Shown here: piece after piece, positions 45,590 to 53,668 of the stretch
Layout of the letters: every line of letters begins with the position of its first letter
How positions within the stretch are numbered: position 1 is the first letter of the stretch
Assembly: GCF_006861795.1 (NCBI RefSeq)
Contig: NZ_VDGH01000003.1
Location: 124,001-188,000, forward strand
Direction: 5' to 3'
DNA length: 64,000 nt
Source: Psychrobacillus lasiicapitis
GTDB taxonomy: Bacteria; Bacillota; Bacilli; Bacillales_A; Planococcaceae
Program-made: the position numbers and the translations under genes
Notes under the pieces: model-generated
Seen by the model: only the letters and a program-made list of their open reading frames with translations
Databases searched by the model: none
Told to the model about the DNA's origin: nothing

Positions 45590-46308
45590 AATACCACCTC
45601 CGAAACTTCTACACTCGCTCCAAGCAAATCACCGGTAACCCCACCGAAGTTCCTAAGAGCCCAATTGCGAAATAAACAAATAAAACCAATCAACACGACT
45701 GCAATTGTGACCGCCACAAGCCAATCCGTCAGCAATCCTAAAACAGCAAGACCCAGTAAAAAGTGACATACAGCTGCAAACCACACAGCCCTCTCATTCA
45801 TTTTTTGCTTGAAAAAATGAGCGAGTCCACTCGTTTTCGCATTATTTGTGAGAGAGAATAATGTGATAAGTATCACCCTAGAAAAATAAGGGATTAGTAT
45901 GAGTAAAATCCAATGAAAAGACGTTGCCGCAAGTACTTCCGAAACAATAATTACTTTGCCAACGACCAGCAATACAACGGCCATTACACCAAATGCTCCG
46001 ACTCGCGGATCATCTAATATTTCGAATCGCTTCATACGGTCTCTATAAGAAAAAAATGCATCCGATGTATCGATAAACCCGTCCATATGAAGGCCGCCAG
46101 AAAAGAAAATGCCAAGCAGTACAATGCTAAATCCTGTCATTAATGGACTCCATTGGGCGTAGAGCACGATACAGGCAATTGCCCCGATCCCAGCTCCTAT
46201 CCAAGGAAAAACACTATACATCCCCGTAATCTGACGTCTTTCCATCGGTAAATTTTTGTTCACTGGTATAATAGTGAAAAATTGAAGTGCTAATAACAAG
46301 CTATTCAC
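45559..46308 (-). CDS. cobS: Adenosylcobinamide-GDP ribazoletransferase CobS
   Basis: Joins adenosylcobinamide-GDP to alpha-ribazole (phosphate), the last assembly step, in the membrane. The 249 residues contain several hydrophobic helices and the family motif GGLHMDGFIDTSDAFFS followed by DDPRVGAFG. The start is GTG at 46308, overlapping the cobQ-like stop (GTGA) behind ACGGGGTGC. Confidence 0.94.
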   Translation of the reverse strand: MNSLLLALQFFTIIPVNKNLPMERRQITGMYSVFPWIGAGIGAIACIVLYAQWSPLMTGFSIVLLGIFFSGGLHMDGFIDTSDAFFSYRDRMKRFEILDDPRVGAFGVMAVVLLVVGKVIIVSEVLAATSFHWILLILIPYFSRVILITLFSLTNNAKTSGLAHFFKQKMNERAVWFAAVCHFLLGLAVLGLLTDWLVAVTIAVVLIGFICLFRNWALRNFGGVTGDLLGASVEVSEVVLWLTLLLLLS

Positions 46309-47129
46309 TTTTGCACCCCGTTTAACACGGAGATGATTTTTTCCCATTTTACATGCTTTTTAAAATGGTTTGCCCACTCGTCTATTTGTTCTTCAGATGC
46401 ATTCCCGCCATTTTTCGCTTCGCCGTCTTCTTCCTCTAGTTCATTAGGAAAATAAGGAACGATTCCGATCACATCGATTCCCGTAAATGACTCGATAAAG
46501 TCTATTCCATCTTGGAATAAAGAAGTATCCCCTCGGAACTTATTGATAATGATTCCTTTTACCCGAGCTCTTTGCGCTTCTGGTAACAGTGCAAGCGTGC
46601 CGACGATAGATGCAAATACCCCTCCATACTCAATATTTGCTACCAATAAAACCGGGACATCTGCCAAATCAGCAATCCGCATATTTACTAATTCTCGATC
46701 TCTTAAATTCACTTCCACAGGGCTACCGGCCCCTTCTAAAATTAAATATTCATAAGATGTGGAAAGCTTCTTCAAGCTATTTTTTATCAATAGTTGACCT
46801 TCTTCAAAAAACTGCTCCCGGTAATGCATTCCATTCATTTTATTCAGCTTTTCCCCTAAAATAATGATGTTCGATTCCATATTTCCCGCGGGTTTGAGCA
46901 GGATTGGGTTCATTTCTGCTCTATAAGGGGTTTTTGCGGCTCTTGCTTGTAAGGATTGCGAAACACTTATTTCCAAGCCTTCCTCTGTTCGGATACTTAA
47001 CGATGACATATTTTGTGATTTAAATGGAGCCACTTGCTTTCCTTCATTTGCTAGGAGCCTGCAAATCGCTGTACATACTAAGCTTTTCCCTACGCTAGAA
47101 GCGGTCCCTTGCACCATTAAGCCTTTCAT
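46305..47129 (-). CDS. CobQ-like protein lacking the glutamine amidotransferase domain
   Basis: 274 residues against about 500 for adenosylcobyric acid synthase. The N-terminal ATP-binding half is well kept: MVQGTASSVGKS, PFKSQNMS, LEGAGSPVEVNLRDRELVNM and INKFRGD, IGIVPYFPNELEEEDGE. The class I amidotransferase domain with its cysteine is missing; instead a short charged linker leads into QIDEWANHFKKHVKWEKI, which resembles the normal CobQ C-terminal helix. The frame is clean, with tight junctions on both sides, so this is not an assembly-type break. ATG at 47129 follows GAGGG. Glutamine-dependent amidation of cobyrinic acid is not expected. Confidence 0.85.
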   Translation of the reverse strand: MKGLMVQGTASSVGKSLVCTAICRLLANEGKQVAPFKSQNMSSLSIRTEEGLEISVSQSLQARAAKTPYRAEMNPILLKPAGNMESNIIILGEKLNKMNGMHYREQFFEEGQLLIKNSLKKLSTSYEYLILEGAGSPVEVNLRDRELVNMRIADLADVPVLLVANIEYGGVFASIVGTLALLPEAQRARVKGIIINKFRGDTSLFQDGIDFIESFTGIDVIGIVPYFPNELEEEDGEAKNGGNASEEQIDEWANHFKKHVKWEKIISVLNGVQK

Positions 47130-47138
47130 CTGCATCCC

Positions 47139-47669
47139 TCATTTCCACTGACGATCTTCACCATATTCCATTTCGAAGGCATGATCTGCTTTTGCTACAA
47201 GCTTTTGATGGAGTCGACCAATCCACTCTTGATAGAGAGCTGTATATTCATATTTTGATACTGGTTCATCCAGCACTTCATTTGAAACAATGACCAATAC
47301 TTGCACTTTTTCTAATAGCTTTTCAATTGTCGTGAATAACTGCTTTTCTACTTCTTCCATTTGACCTTCGTAAAGCTCATTTGCAAGCCAAGTCGTAACA
47401 CAATCCCAAAGAATGGCATCCCCTTTTTCAATTTTAGGGATAATTTGCTCCAAATGTCTTGGCTGCTCGATTGTCACCCATTCAACCGAATAATTTCGAC
47501 GATCGTCTTGGTGTCTGTTAATACGTGCTTTCATTTCCTCGTCGACTGCAATACCAGAAGCAACGTACACATTTCGTTTTGCTTGCTCGTTCATGACAAA
47601 GTGTTCAGCGAAGCTGCTTTTTCCACTCCGCACGCCCCCTGTTATGAAGATAAGTTTTCCTCGAACCAT
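47139..47669 (-). CDS. cobU: Adenosylcobinamide kinase / guanylyltransferase CobU
   Basis: Phosphorylates and guanylylates adenosylcobinamide. The 176 residues have the P-loop FITGGVRSGKSSFAE, YVASGIAVDEEMKARINRH with the likely guanylylated histidine, and WDCVTTWLANELYE. The start at 47669 is behind AAGGGAGATG; the longer frame to 47732 is not supported. It overlaps cobD by 28 bases. Confidence 0.92.
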   Translation of the reverse strand: MVRGKLIFITGGVRSGKSSFAEHFVMNEQAKRNVYVASGIAVDEEMKARINRHQDDRRNYSVEWVTIEQPRHLEQIIPKIEKGDAILWDCVTTWLANELYEGQMEEVEKQLFTTIEKLLEKVQVLVIVSNEVLDEPVSKYEYTALYQEWIGRLHQKLVAKADHAFEMEYGEDRQWK

Positions 47670-48718
47670 GTGGTCATCTCCCTTTGCAAATGCTCCATTT
47701 GCGCCTTTTCCTTCATGCCAACACGGAACCATTTTCCATCCAAGCCTTTAAAGTTTTCTGTATGGCGAAGGACACAACCTTTTGCCAATAAATAATCGAA
47801 AAACGCTTTCGAACGTGCATGATCAGGCAGTTGGAAACAAAGGAAATTAGTTGTGGATGGCAATACAATGCAATGCCATTTCTCTAGGAAGTCCGAAAAG
47901 CCCTCCCGCATTTCTTTTGCAAAAGTAATCGCCTGTATTCGGTACTCCTCTTCCTGCAAACAGTCAGCTCCGATCGTTGTAGCAATTGCATTACTATTCC
48001 AATGCGACAATCGGGAACGAATATCCTTTATAAAGGCTTCGCTTCCTACTGCATATCCAAGGCGCAACCCCGGAATCGCATACATTTTCGTCATCGAGCG
48101 CACGACAACCACGTTCGGAAAATCCTTCAAATACGGGATAAATGATTCTTTTTCATCAATAAAGTCGAGAAACGCTTCGTCTAAAATCACTTCACATTTA
48201 TATCTTTTTGCGTAGCGTACAATTTGGATAATTTCCTCTAAAGGTATTAGATAGCCGGTTGGATTGTTTGGTCTGCAAATATAGATGGCCTCTGCAAACT
48301 CGATTTCATCGAACACTTCCTCTAAAGGAAGCTGTCCTATTGCAATTATTTCTTTTATGTATACATGATAAGGGGCAAGGGTCGCCGCGTATTCTGAAAA
48401 AGTTGGATGAATCAAGACGACACGCTTGTTTTCATATCGTTTCGCAATGCTTGCAAATAGCTCTGCTGCTCCATTTCCAACGATGATGTTACTAACGGAT
48501 ACGTCGTGATACTTAGCAGCTGCAGATAAAAAAGGCTCTCCAGCAGGATCTGGGTACTTTGTGATTAATTCAGCATAGGTCGACCATCTTTCCATTACAA
48601 ATGCTGGTGGACCTAAAGGATTTACATTTTCACTAAAATCCATTATCTTCTCTGGCATCTCGATTCCTAGCCGTTCATATACGTGATGTGCATTTGCTCC
48701 ATGATTAGGTAATGCCAT
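47642..48718 (-). CDS. cobD: Threonine-phosphate decarboxylase CobD
   Basis: PLP enzyme of the class I/II aminotransferase fold that makes aminopropanol phosphate, the linker between corrin ring and lower ligand. The 358 residues show DFSENVNPLGPP, ICRPNNPTG, DEAFLDF and the PLP-lysine motif RSMTKMYAIPGLRLGY. A histidinol-phosphate aminotransferase would look similar; the position between cbiB and cobU decides. Start at 48718 behind GGAGG. Confidence 0.92.
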   Translation of the reverse strand: MALPNHGANAHHVYERLGIEMPEKIMDFSENVNPLGPPAFVMERWSTYAELITKYPDPAGEPFLSAAAKYHDVSVSNIIVGNGAAELFASIAKRYENKRVVLIHPTFSEYAATLAPYHVYIKEIIAIGQLPLEEVFDEIEFAEAIYICRPNNPTGYLIPLEEIIQIVRYAKRYKCEVILDEAFLDFIDEKESFIPYLKDFPNVVVVRSMTKMYAIPGLRLGYAVGSEAFIKDIRSRLSHWNSNAIATTIGADCLQEEEYRIQAITFAKEMREGFSDFLEKWHCIVLPSTTNFLCFQLPDHARSKAFFDYLLAKGCVLRHTENFKGLDGKWFRVGMKEKAQMEHLQREMTTWFEENLSS

Positions 48719-49664
48719 ATAAAATTCCTCCAATAACCATCATCCAAAGCCAAAATAGAAATACCGCTGTATTCAAATGCGAGATGGTACTTAATATATG
48801 GTTTGGTGATAAAGGAACCTCTACAACTCCCATGCGGGCACGATTCGAAATGATTCCTTTATATGTATTAATTCCTCCCAGTTGAATGCCTAGCTGGTAA
48901 GCAGTCGCTGCTTCTAAATAACCACTATTTGGGCTTGGATGTTTTTTCGCATCAAGCCACCACCCCTTCATGCGCTTGTTAAAAGGTAGCTTACTTTCTT
49001 TTTTACCCCACAGCATAATAAGATAGCCTGTCAAACGACTTGGTATATAGTTTGCTATATCATCAAGCTTAGCCGCAGCGTATCCGAACTCTTCGTATTG
49101 CTCATTTTTATAACCGACCATCGAATCGAGTGTATTGATCGCTTTATAAACCCAAAGCCCAGGTGCACCTGCAAACAAAAACGCATAAAAAAGCGGAGCA
49201 GTAATTCCATCACTAATATTCTCGGAAACTGTTTCCACGACACCTCGTGTAATTTCTTGTTCATCTAACGTTTCCGTATCTCTTCCGACTATCCACGATA
49301 GCTTTTGCCTAGCAGCAGGTAAATCATTTGCAACTAGTGGTTTGTATACATCCAACGCTGCTTCTCTTAGGCTTTTTTGCGCAAGTCCCGAAGCTATTAA
49401 CATACTTTCCACTATAATCCCAACCCACATATGGATGGAATACGCACTTATTAAAAGCGCAATCGTTACAGAAAATGTAATTCCTACAACGATAAAAACG
49501 AGGAGAAATCCTTTTGCTTTCTTCGCTCTCCCTTTATTCAACCATGTGGTTAGCTTTGAAATAAGCGTCCCAATAAAGCGAACGGGATGCGGCCAATTCG
49601 GCGGGTCACCAATTATTCGATCGAGCATGAGCCCTATTGCAATTGCGATTATATGTGGACCCAT
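48705..49664 (-). CDS. cbiB: Adenosylcobinamide-phosphate synthase CbiB
   Basis: Amidates adenosylcobyric acid with aminopropanol (phosphate). The 319-residue membrane protein has DRIIGDPPNWPHPVRFIG near the N-terminus and ETVSENISDGITAPLFYAF and NTLDSMVGYKNEQYEEFG, all family hallmarks. It overlaps cobD by 14 bases and follows the btuD-cbiZ fusion by 2. It takes the product of CbiZ. Confidence 0.94.
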   Translation of the reverse strand: MGPHIIAIAIGLMLDRIIGDPPNWPHPVRFIGTLISKLTTWLNKGRAKKAKGFLLVFIVVGITFSVTIALLISAYSIHMWVGIIVESMLIASGLAQKSLREAALDVYKPLVANDLPAARQKLSWIVGRDTETLDEQEITRGVVETVSENISDGITAPLFYAFLFAGAPGLWVYKAINTLDSMVGYKNEQYEEFGYAAAKLDDIANYIPSRLTGYLIMLWGKKESKLPFNKRMKGWWLDAKKHPSPNSGYLEAATAYQLGIQLGGINTYKGIISNRARMGVVEVPLSPNHILSTISHLNTAVFLFWLWMMVIGGILYGIT

Positions 49665-49666
49665 TT

Positions 49667-51136
49667 CTATTCCCAGCCTTTAGCTTTTTTGTAAGTTTGG
49701 ATTGCCTCGACTGTGCATTCATACACACCAAGTCCGATTTTCTTTCCTACTTCCGTAATTGGACCTGCATATGGAATATATGCTCCTTGTTGTGTTGCTG
49801 CAACGAGCACGCTATCTGTTGATGTTCCAGTCGCAATCGTGCCAGTACGAGGATCCTTAACTTGTTCGTACGCTAGTGCTTTTGTTTTCGCTTCGGTTGC
49901 AGTAATGACCGCTTGTATAAAAGCTTCCTCTGCTAATTCCCCGTTTATAATGATCCATGTGTTAATGGTACCGATTGCAGGTAATGCTTCTACTTCATAA
50001 GCTTTTGCTACATCTACTGCATTTCCAACTCCTGCGGTCACCATAATAATGACGGAGCCAAAATCTCCATCGTATTGTTTAATAACCGCATCTTTCGTAT
50101 AAACAGCAGTCATCATTCCTACTGTTTCTGTTTCAGAATATCCGCGATTGGTTAGGAATTGTTGCATTTCTGTTTGGGCGTTATCAATATTATAAAAAGC
50201 GTCTACTCTTCTATTCACAAATGTTCGGTACCAGCCCGTCCCAGCGTTTATAACTGCGGATGACCAAGTTTTTAATTGATGTTCCGCTTGGAATACGACT
50301 AACTCATCGGTCACTTGAAAGTTTTCAATCGTAATGAGTTTCTCCTCACATCGCTCTTTTATATCTGGCAGTATCGTGATTTGAGGTTTTGGCCGCTCGG
50401 GATGCGGATTTGTGCTAATTCTAGCTTTATACACTGTTTCGATTTTTTCTTTCATAACGACTTCATGCGGTTCACCGATGACTTTTACTTCGCCTTGATC
50501 CATTAATAAGAGCCGGTCACAGTAAAGAGATGCAAGATTGATATCATGAAATATACTGATGATAGTCATCGCGTTTTCATTTGCTTGCGTTTTGATCGTA
50601 TCTAGCAATTGTTTTTGGTGTGCAATATCCAAATGATTTGTTGGTTCATCGAGTAACAGGATTGGCGCTTGTTGTGCGAGTGCTTGTGCCACAAATACAC
50701 GCTGTTGCTCCCCACCGGATAATAGATCTAACATATGATGCTCATATTTTTCTATCCCCATTTGCTTCATCGCCCCTACAACAGCCGCTTCATCTTCGTC
50801 CGACCACGAGGAAAACAACCCACTTTGGTGAGGATAACGCCCGAGTGCAATTGTATCTCTTACGGTATGGGAAAAGGCATGACTATGTAATTGTGGGAGA
50901 ACTGCCATTTTTTTCGCTAGCTCTTTCGACGAATACGTCGTTAACAATTTCCCATCAATAAGCACATCTCCGGACTCCTTATGTAGGATGCCACTAATCA
51001 CTTTTAACAAGGTGGATTTGCCACTCCCATTAGGTCCTAAAATTCCTAGCATTTCTCCTTTTTCAACTTGAAAGGTGACATTTTTGACGATCAATTGGCG
51101 ATCATATCCACCCGAGAGCTTTTCCACTTTTAACAT
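49667..51136 (-). CDS. btuD: Fusion: cobalamin ABC ATPase (BtuD) and CbiZ amidohydrolase
   Basis: 489 residues. Residues 1-250 are an ABC ATPase of the iron/B12 type: Walker A GPNGSGKST, signature LSGGEQQRV, Walker B ILLLDEPTNHLD and the H-loop IFHDIN. From about 285 to the end is CbiZ, which hydrolyses adenosylcobinamide to adenosylcobyric acid for remodelling: INAGTGWYRTFVNRRVD, MMTAVYTKD, VTAGVGNAVD and TGTSTDSVLVAAT. ATG at 51136 with AGGAGG upstream; the frame extends to 51238 without a ribosome site. It joins import to remodelling in one polypeptide. Confidence 0.93.
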   Translation of the reverse strand: MLKVEKLSGGYDRQLIVKNVTFQVEKGEMLGILGPNGSGKSTLLKVISGILHKESGDVLIDGKLLTTYSSKELAKKMAVLPQLHSHAFSHTVRDTIALGRYPHQSGLFSSWSDEDEAAVVGAMKQMGIEKYEHHMLDLLSGGEQQRVFVAQALAQQAPILLLDEPTNHLDIAHQKQLLDTIKTQANENAMTIISIFHDINLASLYCDRLLLMDQGEVKVIGEPHEVVMKEKIETVYKARISTNPHPERPKPQITILPDIKERCEEKLITIENFQVTDELVVFQAEHQLKTWSSAVINAGTGWYRTFVNRRVDAFYNIDNAQTEMQQFLTNRGYSETETVGMMTAVYTKDAVIKQYDGDFGSVIIMVTAGVGNAVDVAKAYEVEALPAIGTINTWIIINGELAEEAFIQAVITATEAKTKALAYEQVKDPRTGTIATGTSTDSVLVAATQQGAYIPYAGPITEVGKKIGLGVYECTVEAIQTYKKAKGWE

Positions 51137-51137
51137 A

Positions 51138-52133
51138 TTAAATGCCTCCTTTTTTTCGTTGTCTAAAGAAAATAAATGCAAAAACAGGAGCTCCGATAAA
51201 TGCCGTAATGACACCGATCGGCAATTCGGTTGGTGCAATAATCGTACGAGATACTAAATCACAGATGATTAATAATGCCGCTCCGTTTATAAAGCTAAGT
51301 GGCAACACATGCCGATTGTCCGAGCCAAATAGTAGTCTTGTCATATGGGGAACGACAAGCCCGACAAACCCAATTGTTCCAGATACTGCAACTGCTGTGC
51401 CGGTAAGCATGGACCCACCGATCAAAATCATCATTTTTCTCTTTTTCACATTTACCCCTAAATGCTGTGCTCGCTCTTCCCCAAATAGCATCGCATTTAG
51501 CTCTCTTCTGTTTAACCATAATAACAGCGTACCAATGAGCACAAAAGGGATAGCCATTTGCACAAAACTCCAGCCGCGCATCGATACACTACCGAGAAGC
51601 CAGCTAATAATTTGGCGTAGCTCTTCCCCAGTGAGTGCAATCATTAGTGAAATAACGGAGCCTAAAAAAGAGCTGAAAATAATACCAGTTAAAATAATCG
51701 TTTCCATTTTCATCGCACGATCTACTAGTTTTGCAAAAGAAATAACAAGAAACATCGTTACTAATGCACCGATCATACTGAAAACCGGCAACGTGAATAT
51801 TCCTAAAAATGGTACCGAAATACCGAAAAAGAGCGTAGTCACGGCACCTACCGAGGCACCGGACGACACTCCTAACGTATAAGGATCGGCAAGCGGATTT
51901 TTTAACAATCCTTGAAACGCAGCGCCTGCAATAGCTAGTGATGCACCAACTAGCCCTGCAAGCACAACACGCGGCATGCGAATTTTCCAAACAATATTCG
52001 ATGCGATTGCATCTGCTCCCGTATCCCATAAAGTGCTGATCGGTACCTTTACGGATCCGACCGATACACCAAGCCAAATTGCAACAAGTAGCGCTGCAAT
52101 CGACAAGATGTAGCCGATCATGGCTTTACTCAC
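51138..52133 (-). CDS. btuC: Cobalamin ABC transporter permease BtuC
   Basis: 331-residue FecCD-type permease with about ten membrane helices; LAGLVGASLAIAGAAFQGLLKNPLADPYTLG (in part) and GTIGFVGLVVPHMTRLLFG are diagnostic. The start is GTG at 52133, overlapping the btuF stop by 8 bases, with AGAGGC upstream. It works with BtuF and the BtuD-CbiZ fusion. Confidence 0.93.
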   Translation of the reverse strand: MSKAMIGYILSIAALLVAIWLGVSVGSVKVPISTLWDTGADAIASNIVWKIRMPRVVLAGLVGASLAIAGAAFQGLLKNPLADPYTLGVSSGASVGAVTTLFFGISVPFLGIFTLPVFSMIGALVTMFLVISFAKLVDRAMKMETIILTGIIFSSFLGSVISLMIALTGEELRQIISWLLGSVSMRGWSFVQMAIPFVLIGTLLLWLNRRELNAMLFGEERAQHLGVNVKKRKMMILIGGSMLTGTAVAVSGTIGFVGLVVPHMTRLLFGSDNRHVLPLSFINGAALLIICDLVSRTIIAPTELPIGVITAFIGAPVFAFIFFRQRKKGGI

Positions 52134-53103
52134 TAAATGCCTCTGGGTAAATTGCTTTCGCGATTTCTTCTAAGCCATCTGCAAGACGTGGACCTGTACG
52201 ACTTGTTAAGTTTTCATCCACTTGTACTACAGCATCATTTTGAACCGCAGTAACCGTATCGAAACCATCACGTGCTTTGACGCTATCTACAATTCCATCT
52301 ACATAGCTATACATAATAATAATTACGTCTGGGTTACGACTAACTATCTCTTCTGGCGACATTATAAACCAGCCTTCTTGATCTGCTGCGATATTTTCTG
52401 CATTCACCATGTCTAAAACTTCTTGGATGAATGTTCCTTTACCAGCTGTATAAATATCAGGAACATCCGAGTTTTCTACAAACACTGTTTTCTTTGTTTC
52501 TACTTTTGCTACTTTTTCTTTTACTTCTTCTACTTTTGCTTTCATATCTTCTACAATTGTTTGTGCTTCTTCTAATTTACCTGTAGCACGACCAATTTGT
52601 TCGATTGTTGTATATGTTTCATTGAAATCTGCTGCATTTTTCACAACGAATACTTTCACACCAGCATCGCGAATTTGTTGTAATCCTGCTTCACCCACGC
52701 CTAAACCTGATTCATGCGCAAAGACGATATCTGGATTCATCGATACGATTTTCTCTACGTTGAATTCCTGTCCGCCGATTTTCTCTTTTTCTAACGCTTC
52801 TTCTGGATAGTTATCGTAGTCATTGACTCCAACGATTTCCTCATTTAATCCAAGTGCAAATAAAATTTCCGTATTACTTGGAATCATGGAAACGATTGTT
52901 TTTGGAGCTTCTTCTAACGTTATTTCATTGCCAACCGCATCCGTCATTGTTATCGGAAATGCTGCTTCATCTACCTCTGTTGGTTGTTCTTGTTGTTGTA
53001 CATTGTCGTTATTTTCGACTGGTGTTTCTTCTTTTTGGCCACATCCTACTAAAAGCAATACTGCTAAAGCGGATGTCATCCATAATTGCCATAATTTCTT
53101 CAT
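52126..53103 (-). CDS. btuF: Cobalamin-binding lipoprotein BtuF
   Basis: 325-residue substrate-binding protein with lipoprotein signal (MKKLWQLWM... LVGCGQ) and a linker rich in E, Q and N, followed by the periplasmic-binding TroA fold (KTIVSMIPSNTEILFALGL, GVNDYDNYPEE, NPDIVFAHESG). ATG at 53103 is behind GGGGGAAAG, and the longer frame would run into the riboswitch. First gene of the operon. Confidence 0.92.
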   Translation of the reverse strand: MKKLWQLWMTSALAVLLLVGCGQKEETPVENNDNVQQQEQPTEVDEAAFPITMTDAVGNEITLEEAPKTIVSMIPSNTEILFALGLNEEIVGVNDYDNYPEEALEKEKIGGQEFNVEKIVSMNPDIVFAHESGLGVGEAGLQQIRDAGVKVFVVKNAADFNETYTTIEQIGRATGKLEEAQTIVEDMKAKVEEVKEKVAKVETKKTVFVENSDVPDIYTAGKGTFIQEVLDMVNAENIAADQEGWFIMSPEEIVSRNPDVIIIMYSYVDGIVDSVKARDGFDTVTAVQNDAVVQVDENLTSRTGPRLADGLEEIAKAIYPEAFSE

Positions 53104-53133
53104 GTTACTTTCCCCCATTTTCTTCTGTGCAAA

Positions 53134-53161
53134 TAAAAAACTCTCGTCCAATGAACGAGAG
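53134..53161 (-). terminator. Riboswitch terminator
   Basis: CTCTCGT / ACGAGAG with a 7-base loop, followed by TTTTTT on the minus strand, between the cobalamin aptamer and btuF. It is the likely expression platform; cobalamin binding should favour it and shut off the operon. Confidence 0.85.
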
Positions 53162-53164
53162 ATA

Positions 53165-53365
53165 GAATAGGTATAAATCTGCAAGGTTTTCCAAATGCCA
53201 AGCCGACTCACACGTTACCTATCCTCGTAGGCATTAAAGTGTTTACACATAAAGGCAGGTTTTCTGACTCATGATAGCGGACTATCACACACAGTGGCGG
53301 GACCGTGCTGGACTTTAACCAGCTTCCCTTTTAACTTACTAGTTTCATAGCAAGCACCTTTATGT
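53165..53365 (-). promoter_or_regulatory. Cobalamin riboswitch
   Basis: Minus-strand leader with the class I cobalamin aptamer landmarks in order: AAAGGTGC (P2 region), AAAAGGGAAGC, AGTCCAGCACGGTCCCGCC ACTGT, and the B12 box GAGTCAGAAAACCTGCC. It heads the 13-gene salvage operon. Confidence 0.95.
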
Positions 53366-53395
53366 TCAAAGTATAATTTTGTATGCATCGACTTC

Positions 53396-53423
53396 ATTAT
53401 ACATGAAATGATAGTGTTGTCGA
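53396..53423 (-). promoter_or_regulatory. Promoter of the cobalamin operon
   Basis: TCGACA (53423-53418), 16 bases, TATAAT (53401-53396), about 35 bases upstream of the aptamer. Confidence 0.65.
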
Positions 53424-53513
53424 CAATGATTTTTAGAGAATAGGTAATTGTCGAATTTTTTGAAGAGTGCTTTTGGCTAGACAATTTGCTACACTCTTAT
53501 CGTGGAAATTTTG

Positions 53514-53557
53514 GAGAATCAGGGGAGTGACTACTTCACTTCCCTGGTTCTCTTTTT
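53514..53557 (+). terminator. Orphan terminator-like hairpin on the plus strand
   Basis: GAGAATCAGGGGAGTGA / TCACTTCCCTGGTTCTC, a 17-bp stem with two G-U pairs and a 4-base loop, followed by TTTTT on plus. No plus-strand gene precedes it; 53424-53668 otherwise shows only the terminator of the ankyrin gene. It may end a small RNA or be a remnant. Confidence 0.6.
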
Positions 53558-53626
53558 CAGTAACTGTATAGCGAATATTGTAGATAAAGAAAAGTTTTCA
53601 ACCTTATATTCATTGAATACAATACA

Positions 53627-53661
53627 TAAAAAAGCATGGACAAATTGTGTGTCCATGCTTA
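53627..53661 (-). terminator. Intrinsic terminator after the ankyrin-TPR gene
   Basis: AAGCATGGACA / TGTCCATGCTT with a 7-base loop and TTTTTT on the minus strand, 8 bases past the stop. Confidence 0.92.
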
Positions 53662-53668
53662 CACCTCA

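Noticed and set aside
51142-51882. 246-residue plus-strand frame
   Set aside because: Antisense to btuC, whose FecCD motifs are clear; the translated sequence resembles no protein.
53269-53484. 71-residue minus-strand frame
   Set aside because: It lies within the cobalamin riboswitch aptamer and its promoter.
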